Shown: positions 26,495 through 34,396 of the stretch, in pieces | Numbering within the stretch: the stretch's first letter is position 1 | Layout of the letters: every line of letters begins with the position of its first letter | Program-made: the position numbers and the translations under genes | From: an uncultured Prevotellaceae bacterium | GTDB taxonomy: Bacteria > Bacteroidota > Bacteroidia > Bacteroidales > Muribaculaceae | DNA: 64,000 bases | Assembly: GCA_900318645.1 (NCBI GenBank) | Contig: ONLH01000005.1 | Span: 1 to 64,000, forward strand | Direction: 5' to 3' | The notes under the pieces: model-generated | Told to the model about the DNA's origin: nothing | Databases searched by the model: none | What the model saw: only the letters and a program-made list of their open reading frames with translations

Positions 26495-29194
26495 TTACAA
26501 AGCGAGGCGCAGTCCCTGGTCTTTCCATCTGGAATTGGCATCGTCTCCCCAGCGGCGTGCAATGCGGCAGTTGTCGCTGCCGTAATCGATGCTGCCGCCG
26601 CGAATGATGCGTCCGTTGCCCGTAAGTACCCCGGTGGGATTATACTGATGATCGGCGGATGGGTAAGGATTGCCGTCGGAGAAATCCAAGCAGTACTCAT
26701 ACACATTGCCACTCATGTCGTAGATGCCCAATTCGTTGGGAGCCTTGGTGCCCACGGGATGGGTCGTGCCAGCAGCGTTGGCATTATACCAGGCGACGTC
26801 GTCAAGGGTATTGCTGCCGGCGTACCTGTTGCCCCGGGTCTTCTTGCCGCCACGTGCAGCATATTCCCACTCTGCCTCGGTAGGCATGCGGAAGGTCATC
26901 CCCGTCATCTGGTTCAGTTTAGTGATAAACTGCTGGCAGTCGTTCCAGGACACCATCTCGACAGGAAGGTTGGGGTCACTGGTGAAATTGCTGGGATTGC
27001 TGCCCATCACGGCATTCCATAGCGCCTGGGTCACCTCGGTCTGCCCCAAGCAATAGTCCGACAGGGTAACAAGATGGACAGGCTTCTCGGCAGCCGTCGT
27101 GCTATTGCCCTGATTGCGTGTGGCGCCCATGGCAAAAGTGCCTCCCTCGACAGCCATCATCTTGAAGGTCACGCCACCCACGGTGAATTCTCTATTTCCC
27201 GTGAACAATGGGACTAAATCCTTACCACTCAACAAATGGTCAATCAACGCAGTCACGTCAGCAATGCCAATCTTACCGTCGGCATCCACATCGGAATTAG
27301 GTCCCGCAGCTGCAGAATTGCTCAACAAATAATTAATTAATTCGGTCACATCGCTGATGTTCACTTTACCATCGGTATTCACATCACCCCTAAATCCAGT
27401 GGGCTGTGTGCCCTGCATGAATTTATACTCGATGTAATCGCCGGGAATCTCAAACCTGACGACCGCCTCGCGGTAGGCCGTTCCACTGGGAAGTGCTGTC
27501 GCCGACACATTGGCACGGACGCCATGGAAGCCTGTACTATTGGTAATATCTATCAGGCTGATGTTCAACCAACTGGGCAGGGTCTCGCTACCATTGCAGG
27601 TGATGCGCCAGTCACCCCCAGCCGACGGGCAAGAAGTCGTGAACCTGAGACCCGAGGTAGAGGTGCCGTCAAGCCAGGTCTTCTGCAAGTAGCCACCAGC
27701 AGCAGGGAACAGGTATTGCCCGTCCTCTTGCTCTTTAGTAAAGGTGATGTAGGGGTTATCGATGTCAATGAAAATGGTGAAACCAGTCATCATCGTACCG
27801 GTTGAAAAGAAGTTGTTCAGACCAGCCCAGATATAGTGATCAAAATTGCCATCATCATCGGTAACACCGTACTTAAGGTAAGCGAGCTCACCGTAGCCCT
27901 CATCGACCTGGTCGTCAAGTGAAACAAGAGCATGGAAATCCACCAGGTTTTCCATTCCAGGACTGTTATAGCCGTCAATGGTCACAAGGATGGGATAGTC
28001 AATGATCGGAGCAAATTCAGCGCCATTTTCTCCATACAAGGTGAAAGTGACCAGGCCTTGGGTATCTTCTGCTAAAGTAGGCGTCAACAAGGCCTCGCCT
28101 GTACAAACCAGTTCTCCAGGCACCTCGGGCAAAGCTACAGACTCTTCGTCATAATCGGGAATATCAGCTAGCTTATATACCTTACAGGTCATCGTGACAT
28201 CGGCTTGAACATTATAAACAATATTATCAATCAAGAGATAGACATGATTGAGTTGATAGGGGTGCTGAGGCTTCTCAAATGCCTGACCCATGCCATCGAT
28301 GCGGGAGGCATTCTTACCAAACCACCAACCGTTCTCATTGTCGCCCCATGGTTCAGCGCCAGAATATGTAGTATACAGGTAGGGCTGCTGATTACCAAAA
28401 CGCCCACTAAAGACGGACGTTTTGCTTGAACATAAGGGAATCTGTTCACTGTCACTGTAGCCAAAAACCGAGTTATAAAGATTATTGAATGTGGTGTTAT
28501 TGTCAGCGGCAACTACTATACCTTGATACTTTTTGGTCTGGCCCGGGTTATCATTATCTTTTGAGAAATTGCAATATTGGTACATTTCAGACACCACACC
28601 ATCATCATCTAATCGCCCGCCATAGGCAACAAATTCAGGAGCTGTCCACCAACTATTCTGCGGCAAACTATAATAAAGTTCTGATTGATAATCGATATAA
28701 CGATCAACCCCAGTGCTACTATTTTCAGAATATAAATTCCAAGCATAATTGGTTGATTCGCTTGCGTTTTCGGCTGAACCGGGCCAATAGTATTCGGCGT
28801 ATGGTTTTGCTATAAAGAAGGGATTGTTATAAGTTAATAATACGCCATCAACAACAGCCACAACAGAACTGAACATACCAGCAGGACGACGGTAATAGGG
28901 TCTAATCGTTGTTGCCCTGCTTGGAGCTTTAGATACTCTAGAGACGGGAGAAAACACATCGGACATCTTCTTTTCCTGAATCGTGGAAATCTCTGAGATT
29001 CTCACTCTGCGAGCCTGGGGACGGAGAGTCGCCGGGACAGGTGCGACAGTCGGACTATGTGAGGTTTTAGCCCGGTTTTCTACCACAGTGCTGGCATTTT
29101 CACCCTCGGCAATACACACTGTCTTGTTTTTCATCTGAGCGCCTGCCGTTGACACAACCAGGGCAACGGCAGCAAATAGTAAGATTCTTTTCAT
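26495..29194 (-). CDS. secreted dockerin plus SUMF1-like domain protein
   Basis: 899 residues. Signal peptide ending 'STAGAQ'; an unrecognised N-terminal region to about 520; a BACON-like segment around 520-600; a type I dockerin around 605-665 with two calcium loops ('GDVNTDGKVNISDV' and 'SDVDADGKIGIADV'); and a formylglycine-generating-enzyme-like (SUMF1) domain around 675-899 ('GGTFAMGAT', 'PVHLVTLSDY', 'RMPTEAEWEYAARGG', 'RGGSID', 'GLRLAL'). True FGE enzymes need a pair of cysteines near the C-terminus. Here only one is seen ('NCRIARR'), so the domain is probably not a sulfatase activator. The role may be binding or surface assembly. It is divergent from the second GH92 gene. Confidence 0.85.
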   Translation of the reverse strand: MKRILLFAAVALVVSTAGAQMKNKTVCIAEGENASTVVENRAKTSHSPTVAPVPATLRPQARRVRISEISTIQEKKMSDVFSPVSRVSKAPSRATTIRPYYRRPAGMFSSVVAVVDGVLLTYNNPFFIAKPYAEYYWPGSAENASESTNYAWNLYSENSSTGVDRYIDYQSELYYSLPQNSWWTAPEFVAYGGRLDDDGVVSEMYQYCNFSKDNDNPGQTKKYQGIVVAADNNTTFNNLYNSVFGYSDSEQIPLCSSKTSVFSGRFGNQQPYLYTTYSGAEPWGDNENGWWFGKNASRIDGMGQAFEKPQHPYQLNHVYLLIDNIVYNVQADVTMTCKVYKLADIPDYDEESVALPEVPGELVCTGEALLTPTLAEDTQGLVTFTLYGENGAEFAPIIDYPILVTIDGYNSPGMENLVDFHALVSLDDQVDEGYGELAYLKYGVTDDDGNFDHYIWAGLNNFFSTGTMMTGFTIFIDIDNPYITFTKEQEDGQYLFPAAGGYLQKTWLDGTSTSGLRFTTSCPSAGGDWRITCNGSETLPSWLNISLIDITNSTGFHGVRANVSATALPSGTAYREAVVRFEIPGDYIEYKFMQGTQPTGFRGDVNTDGKVNISDVTELINYLLSNSAAAGPNSDVDADGKIGIADVTALIDHLLSGKDLVPLFTGNREFTVGGVTFKMMAVEGGTFAMGATRNQGNSTTAAEKPVHLVTLSDYCLGQTEVTQALWNAVMGSNPSNFTSDPNLPVEMVSWNDCQQFITKLNQMTGMTFRMPTEAEWEYAARGGKKTRGNRYAGSNTLDDVAWYNANAAGTTHPVGTKAPNELGIYDMSGNVYEYCLDFSDGNPYPSADHQYNPTGVLTGNGRIIRGGSIDYGSDNCRIARRWGDDANSRWKDQGLRLAL

Positions 29195-29242
29195 AAACGA
29201 TAATGATTAAAGGTTAAAAAATTAAATCTGATAATTTTGACG

Positions 29243-29250
29243 CAAATATA
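29243..29250 (-). promoter_or_regulatory. -7 box of the dockerin/SUMF1-like gene
   Basis: Minus-strand TATATTTG, about 50 bp before the ATG at 29194. Confidence 0.5.
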
Positions 29251-29272
29251 TATAAAAAACAACAATTTTATG

Positions 29273-29280
29273 TAATTTTG
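29273..29280 (+). promoter_or_regulatory. -7 box of the second GH92 gene
   Basis: TAATTTTG, giving a leader of about 75 nt before the ATG at 29361. Confidence 0.5.
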
Positions 29281-29360
29281 CCCTTGATTTTTCTTTTCTA
29301 ATTCATTTTTAGACTAATTATCTTTACATATTCACTAAAACCCGATATTTTGACATCATC

Positions 29361-31622
29361 ATGAAGCGAGTCTTACCTATCATCATCTTACAATTTTGGG
29401 CAGCAGCCGTGTTTGCAGCCAATCTGGAACCCGTGGACTATGTCAACCCGCTGGTGGGAACTCAATCGAATTTCGAACTGTCAACGGGTAACACCTACCC
29501 TGCCATCGCCATGCCGTGGGGCATGAACTTCTGGGTGCCGCAGACGGGTAAAAACGGCGACGGTTGGCAATATACTTACACCGCCAACAAGATACGAGGT
29601 TTCAAGCAAACCCATCAGCCCAGCCCGTGGATCAACGACTACGGCCAGTTCTCGCTGATGCCCACCGTGGGCGAGCCTGTGTGGGACGAGAACGATCGCG
29701 CCAGCTGGTTCTCGCACAAAGCCGAGACGGCAACACCTTATTATTATAAGGTCTATCTTGCCGACTATGACGTAATGGCCGAGGTGGCACCCACCGAGCG
29801 TGCAGCTATCTTGCGTTTTACTTTTCCCGAGGCCGAGCAGGCCAACGTCGTGATTGATGCCTTTGACAAAGGCTCAATGATTGAAATCCTGCCCAAGGAA
29901 CAGTGCGTCAGGGGTTATACGACCCGCAATAGCGGAGGCGTGCCTGAGGGCTTCAAGAATTACTTTGTCATCAAGTTTGACAAGCCATTTACCGCCTTCT
30001 ATACGGTTGAGGACAGCAAACTGAACCGTGGACAACGACGCTCAGCATGTGACCATGCCGGAGCCATCTTATCCTTCAAAACCCGTCGCGGCGAGCCTGT
30101 CAATGCCAGCGTAGCATCATCATTTATCAGCCCTGAGCAAGCCATGCTCAACTTGCGAGAATTAGGCAATGACGGTTTGGAGACCGTCAAAGAAAAAGGG
30201 CGCCAACGTTGGAACAAGGTGCTGGGGCGCATCCAGGTCGAGGACGACAACGTTGACCACCTGCGCACCTTCTACTCATGCCTGTACCGCTCGGTGCTGT
30301 TTCCCCGCAGTTTCTATGAGATTGATGCCAAAGGGAATCCTGTTCACTATAGTCCCTACAATGGCAAGGTGCTGCCGGGTCGCATGTTTACCGACACAGG
30401 ATTCTGGGATACCTTCCGTGCCCTGATGCCATTTGTCGATCTCATGTATCCCACAATGGGCTCATGGATGCAGGAGGGACTGGTGAACACGTGGCTCGAG
30501 AGTGGCTTCCTGCCCGAGTGGGCAAGCCCGGGACACCGCAACTGCATGGTGGGCAACAATAGTGCCTCGGTGGTTGCCGACGCTTATCTCAAAGGCTTGC
30601 GCGGCTATGACATCGACAAACTGTGGGAAGCTGTTGTACATGGCACGACCGCTGTGCATCCCGACGTCAAGTCCACTGGACGCCTAGGTTATGAGTACTA
30701 CAATGATATGGGCTATGTCCCCTATGATGTCGGCATCAAGGAGAGCGTGGCAAGGACGCTGGAATATGCCTATGACGACTGGTGCATCTACCGTCTGGGC
30801 AAAGCCTTGGGCAAACCCGAGAACGAGATTAAGGTTTTTGCCGACCGTGCTATGAATTACCGCAACGTGTTTGACCCCGAAACCAAGCTGATGCGAGGCC
30901 GCCTCCAGAACGAGAGCTTCCAGTCACCCTTCAGCCCGTTGAAGTGGGGCGATGCTTTCACCGAGGGCAACAGCTGGCATTACACGTGGAGCGTGTTCCA
31001 CGACCCGCAGGGCCTCATCAACCTGATGGGCGGCAAAAAGACGTTCTGTGCAATGCTGGATTCGGTATTTGCCGTTCCTCCCGTTTTTGACGACAGTTAT
31101 TACGGTTTCACCATCCACGAGATACGCGAGATGCAGATCATGAATATGGGCAACTATGCCCACGGTAACCAGCCCATCCAGCACATGATTTACCTGTACA
31201 ACTATGGCGGCGAGCCATGGAAAGCCCAGTACTGGCTCCACCAGGTGATGGACCGTATGTACAACGCCATGCCCGACGGCTACTGCGGTGACGAGGACAA
31301 CGGGCAGACTTCAGCATGGTATGTGTTCACGGCAATGGGATTCTACCCCGTTTGCCCCGGCAGCAACCAGTACGTTATCGGCTCACCCTACTTCGACAAG
31401 ATCACGCTGCACCTCGAGAACGGCAAGCAAATGAGCATCACGCGAGAGGGCTATGGCTGTTACATTCAGCAGATGAAGGTTAACGGAAAAGACTATTCCC
31501 GCAACTACCTTGAACACGAACAACTCCTAAAGGGCGGCAACATCCGTTTCGTCATGGGCGAACAGCCCAACATGAAACGTGGCACCAGTGACAAGGATGT
31601 CCCCTACTCGTTTTCTCGTTAG
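29361..31622 (+). CDS. GH92 family protein with altered acid-residue motif
   Basis: 753 residues with signal peptide MKRVLPIIILQFWAAAVFAA. The GH92 fold is clear: 'YVNPLVGTQSNFELSTGNTYPA', 'FWDTFRALMPF', 'EGNSWHYTWSVFHDPQG', 'GDEDNGQTSAWYVFTAMGFYPVCPG'. Where the other GH92 in this window has 'GNETDCMVGN', this one reads 'PGHRNCMVGN' (His392-Arg393), so the usual acid glutamate appears to be missing. Some GH92 proteins that split mannose-1-phosphate linkages also lack this residue, so a phosphodiester or otherwise activated substrate is possible. Alternatively, another residue supplies the proton. Exported; single-gene unit. Confidence 0.9.
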   Translation: MKRVLPIIILQFWAAAVFAANLEPVDYVNPLVGTQSNFELSTGNTYPAIAMPWGMNFWVPQTGKNGDGWQYTYTANKIRGFKQTHQPSPWINDYGQFSLMPTVGEPVWDENDRASWFSHKAETATPYYYKVYLADYDVMAEVAPTERAAILRFTFPEAEQANVVIDAFDKGSMIEILPKEQCVRGYTTRNSGGVPEGFKNYFVIKFDKPFTAFYTVEDSKLNRGQRRSACDHAGAILSFKTRRGEPVNASVASSFISPEQAMLNLRELGNDGLETVKEKGRQRWNKVLGRIQVEDDNVDHLRTFYSCLYRSVLFPRSFYEIDAKGNPVHYSPYNGKVLPGRMFTDTGFWDTFRALMPFVDLMYPTMGSWMQEGLVNTWLESGFLPEWASPGHRNCMVGNNSASVVADAYLKGLRGYDIDKLWEAVVHGTTAVHPDVKSTGRLGYEYYNDMGYVPYDVGIKESVARTLEYAYDDWCIYRLGKALGKPENEIKVFADRAMNYRNVFDPETKLMRGRLQNESFQSPFSPLKWGDAFTEGNSWHYTWSVFHDPQGLINLMGGKKTFCAMLDSVFAVPPVFDDSYYGFTIHEIREMQIMNMGNYAHGNQPIQHMIYLYNYGGEPWKAQYWLHQVMDRMYNAMPDGYCGDEDNGQTSAWYVFTAMGFYPVCPGSNQYVIGSPYFDKITLHLENGKQMSITREGYGCYIQQMKVNGKDYSRNYLEHEQLLKGGNIRFVMGEQPNMKRGTSDKDVPYSFSR

Positions 31623-31770
31623 ACGTTAGACGTTAGATATTAGATGTTAGATATTAGATAATAGACATTAGACATTAGATGTTAGATAATAGATATTAGA
31701 CGGTTAGGCGTTAGGCTTGAGGGAGCGGATGCTACCTAATGCCTAACGCCTAAAGTCTAAAGCCTAATAT
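31622..31770. repeat. composite intergenic repeat, copy 4 (inverted core)
   Basis: More than ten TTAGAC/TTAGAT-type units, then TTAGGCGTTAGGC (31704-31716), the core in reverse orientation (GCGGATGC at 31725-31732), and GCCTAACGCCTAA (31741-31753). The two arms pair perfectly over 13 bp. Between convergent genes it may serve as a two-way terminator. Confidence 0.75.
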
Positions 31771-31776
31771 CAATTA

Positions 31777-32454
31777 TCAGAGTTGGGTGATGATGTCTTT
31801 GACCAGTTTGAATGTCTCCTGGGGGGCATCGGCCCAGAAATCGAGGTACTGACGGGTGTTGTCGTGACTGGCACCCGGTGAGTCGCTGATGACACGCAGG
31901 GCGAGGAATGGCACTTTACACAAGTGGCATACCTGAGCGATGGCGCCCGACTCCATGTCCACGGCCAAAGCATCAGGAAAATTACCCTTGATGCGATTCA
32001 CAGCGTCTACCGTGTCGATAAACTGATCACCGGAGCAAATCAGACCCTTGTGGATGTCATCACGCTCAGGAAGCAGTTCGAGCAAGCGAGAAGCGCCCTC
32101 AAAATATAGAGGCAATCCCTGGACGCGCCCCAATTCGCTCTCGGGCCCGCACCACACGTCATGATAGGCCACCCGCGCTCCTGCCACCACGTCCATCACC
32201 TTGACCGACAAGTCTGCACCGCCAGCGACACCGCTATTGATGACGAAGTTAGGATCAAAATTGTTCACTAGCATAAGCGAACCCATCGCAGCGTTCACCT
32301 TGCCAATGCCACACTGCATCACCATTACATTATGCTTACCCACCGTTCCACAATAGAACTCAAATCCGCTCATGCGGCTTTGCTCGCTGTTCTTGAGCAA
32401 TGGCAAGAGTAAATCCAACTCCTTGCGCATTGCGACAATAATTCCAATCTTCAT
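31777..32454 (-). CDS. 5'-methylthioadenosine/S-adenosylhomocysteine nucleosidase
   Basis: 225 residues. It cleaves adenine from MTA and SAH, recycling methionine and relieving methyltransferase inhibition. The sequence starts MKIGIIVAMRKELDLLLPLL with the catalytic glutamate of 'AMxxE', followed by 'GIGKVNAA', 'NSGVAGG', 'VDMESGAIAQV' (ligand-binding Glu) and 'ISDSPG' (catalytic Asp), all in the expected order. The start is 32454; the open frame beyond it contains the -7 box (32476-32483). It is divergent from the DUF1893 gene. Confidence 0.94.
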   Translation of the reverse strand: MKIGIIVAMRKELDLLLPLLKNSEQSRMSGFEFYCGTVGKHNVMVMQCGIGKVNAAMGSLMLVNNFDPNFVINSGVAGGADLSVKVMDVVAGARVAYHDVWCGPESELGRVQGLPLYFEGASRLLELLPERDDIHKGLICSGDQFIDTVDAVNRIKGNFPDALAVDMESGAIAQVCHLCKVPFLALRVISDSPGASHDNTRQYLDFWADAPQETFKLVKDIITQL

Positions 32455-32475
32455 ATCTTTACAATTATTTTGCTG

Positions 32476-32483
32476 CAAATTTA
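32476..32483 (-). promoter_or_regulatory. -7 box of the MTA/SAH nucleosidase gene
   Basis: Minus-strand TAAATTTG, 21 bp before ATG. Confidence 0.55.
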
Positions 32484-32505
32484 CACTAATTTTCTCTAAT
32501 TATGC

Positions 32506-32513
32506 TATTTTTG
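32506..32513 (+). promoter_or_regulatory. -7 box directly before the DUF1893 start codon
   Basis: TATTTTTG, four bases before the ATG at 32518. There is no other in-frame ATG near the N-terminus, so the mRNA is probably leaderless. Confidence 0.5.
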
Positions 32514-32517
32514 CCGT

Positions 32518-32928
32518 ATGAAACAGTTAATTGAAATCCTGCACGATGAGGGATTGACCCTTGTCGTGAGAAGTGAAAACGGGGATATTCACCGTTTCAC
32601 ACAACGAGGCGTTAAAGACTTGGTGACATTGGTGGGTGAGCGTCCCGAAGTGCTGCAAGGAGCCTTCATCGCCGACAAAGCCGTGGGCAAGGCAGCTGCT
32701 GCATGTATGGTGGTGGGAGGCGTCAAGTGTGTCCATGCCGACGTGATGAGTGAGCCAGCCCTGGCATTGCTGAATGCCCATGGTATAATAGCAGAATACG
32801 GCCAGCTCGTGGACCACATCATCAATCGCACCGGCACCGACTGGTGCCCCATGGAACGCCTGAGCCGTGGCATCGACGACCCAACGGTTATCATCCAAAA
32901 AATCAAGGAATTCTTCAGTTCCCATTAA
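32518..32928 (+). CDS. DUF1893 family protein
   Basis: 136 residues, full length for DUF1893. Conserved pieces: 'FIADKAVGKAAAACMVVGGV' in the middle and 'HIINRTGTDWCPMERLSRGIDDP' near the C-terminus, with a conserved Cys. No known function; the fold resembles deaminase-like proteins (inference). A -7 box four bases before the ATG suggests leaderless translation. A terminator follows. Confidence 0.85.
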   Translation: MKQLIEILHDEGLTLVVRSENGDIHRFTQRGVKDLVTLVGERPEVLQGAFIADKAVGKAAAACMVVGGVKCVHADVMSEPALALLNAHGIIAEYGQLVDHIINRTGTDWCPMERLSRGIDDPTVIIQKIKEFFSSH

Positions 32929-32930
32929 GA

Positions 32931-32962
32931 AAACACCGGACGCCATTCATGCTCCGGTGTTT
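32931..32962 (+). terminator. terminator after the DUF1893 gene
   Basis: AAACACCGGA (32931-32940) and TCCGGTGTTT (32953-32962), a perfect 10-bp stem whose 3' arm ends in TTT. Confidence 0.7.
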
Positions 32963-33043
32963 CCTTCAATTAAACATCACTAAATTATCTATAAACTGTG
33001 TCTTCAGGCTTCAGATTAGATTCTCGTTTATCCTATAGACACA

Positions 33044-33081
33044 TTAAAACGCCATTTTGTGACAACAAAACGACGTTTTAA
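33044..33081. repeat. AT-rich inverted repeat
   Basis: TTAAAACGCCATTTTGT (33044-33060) pairs with ACAAAACGACGTTTTAA (33065-33081) at 15 of 17 positions with a 4-nt loop. It lies in the 296-bp gap between DUF1893 and prfA, which contains no gene. Confidence 0.6.
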
Positions 33082-33224
33082 CATAACTTTAACATTGATG
33101 TCTTGCGAGCAATCTACCCAACACCAATTACTCGTCCTAGTCTGCCTCCCAGCGGCCACGCCAAGGCGAGGCCCTACAATGCAGATGCCCCACTAATCAC
33201 TCATCTGCGAGCGTAGCGAGTATC

Positions 33225-34334
33225 TTACAGCTCGGCTTCCTTAAGTTTCTCGGCGTTCTCGGCGACGATGAGGTGATCGATGCAATCCTGGATATCGCCG
33301 TCCATAAAGGCGGGCAGGTTGTAGATAGTGTAGCCGATGCGGTGGTCGGTGATGCGTCCCTGCGGATAGTTATAGGTACGGATTTTGGCTGAGCGGTCAC
33401 CTGTCGAGACGAGGGTCTTGCGACGCGAAGCGATGTCGTCCATGTACTTCTGGTGCTCGTGGTCATAGATGAAGGTACGCAGGCGTGCCAACGCCCTTTC
33501 CTTGTTCTTGGGCTGGTCGCGGGTTTCGGTACACTCGATAAGGATCTCCTGCTGTTCACCAGTGTTGGGGTTGGTCCACATGTAACGCAGGCGCACGCCA
33601 CTGTTCACCTTGTTCACGTTCTGGCCACCGGCACCGCCGCTACGGAAGGTATCCCACTTGATCTCTCCCTCGTTGATATGAACGTCAAACGGCTCTGCCT
33701 CAGGCAGAACGGCCACGCTGGCAGCAGATGTATGCACCCTACCCTGGGTCTCGGTAACAGGCACGCGCTGCACGCGGTGCACACCCGACTCATACTTCAA
33801 GGTTCCATAGACGTTATCGCCCGTGATACTGAATACCACTTCCTTGAAGCCACCCACAGCGCCCTCACTGCAACTGGACATCTGCACATTCCAACCCTTG
33901 GTCTCACAATAGCGGGTGTACATGCGTGCCAAGTCACCGGCAAACAGGGCTGCCTCGTCACCGCCCGTACCGCCACGAATCTCGAGCACCACATTCTTGC
34001 TGTCCTCGGGATCCTCAGGGATGAGAAGGAGCTTGATTTCCTCTTCCATCTTGGGCACTTCGGCCTGATTGGCGTCAATTTCCTCGCGCGCCATAGCACG
34101 CAAGTCCTCATCGGTCTCACTTTCAAGCACCAATTTCGCCTGCTCGATATCCTCCAGCAGTTTGCGATAACGGTTGGTAGCATTGAGCAAAGTTTCCAGG
34201 CTCTTGTATTCCTTGGTTAGCTTGACGTAGCGACGCTGGTCAGCAATGACATTGGGGTCGGTAATCAATGTGCCGATTTCCTCAAATCGGGCATCCAAGC
34301 CTTCAAGGCGTTGTAGTAATGCGTTTTCTGCCAT
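33225..34334 (-). CDS. prfA: peptide chain release factor 1
   Basis: 369 residues. It recognises UAA and UAG stop codons and triggers peptide release. The GGQ catalytic motif is in 'RSGGAGGQNVNKVNS' (about residue 240). The stop-codon tripeptide region is around 'HRVQRVPVTETQGRVHTSAA', where 'PVT' is consistent with the PxT of RF1 rather than the SPF of RF2. N-terminal coiled-coil helices run from about 1 to 100. The start is 34334; the -7 box lies at 34356-34363. Confidence 0.96.
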   Translation of the reverse strand: MAENALLQRLEGLDARFEEIGTLITDPNVIADQRRYVKLTKEYKSLETLLNATNRYRKLLEDIEQAKLVLESETDEDLRAMAREEIDANQAEVPKMEEEIKLLLIPEDPEDSKNVVLEIRGGTGGDEAALFAGDLARMYTRYCETKGWNVQMSSCSEGAVGGFKEVVFSITGDNVYGTLKYESGVHRVQRVPVTETQGRVHTSAASVAVLPEAEPFDVHINEGEIKWDTFRSGGAGGQNVNKVNSGVRLRYMWTNPNTGEQQEILIECTETRDQPKNKERALARLRTFIYDHEHQKYMDDIASRRKTLVSTGDRSAKIRTYNYPQGRITDHRIGYTIYNLPAFMDGDIQDCIDHLIVAENAEKLKEAEL

Positions 34335-34355
34335 AGTGTTTTCTAAATTTGGCTG

Positions 34356-34363
34356 CAAAGGTA
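34356..34363 (-). promoter_or_regulatory. -7 box of prfA
   Basis: Minus-strand TACCTTTG, 22 bp before ATG. Confidence 0.55.
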
Positions 34364-34396
34364 GTAAAAAAGCCTTTAGCTTTTAGCTATCAGGCT

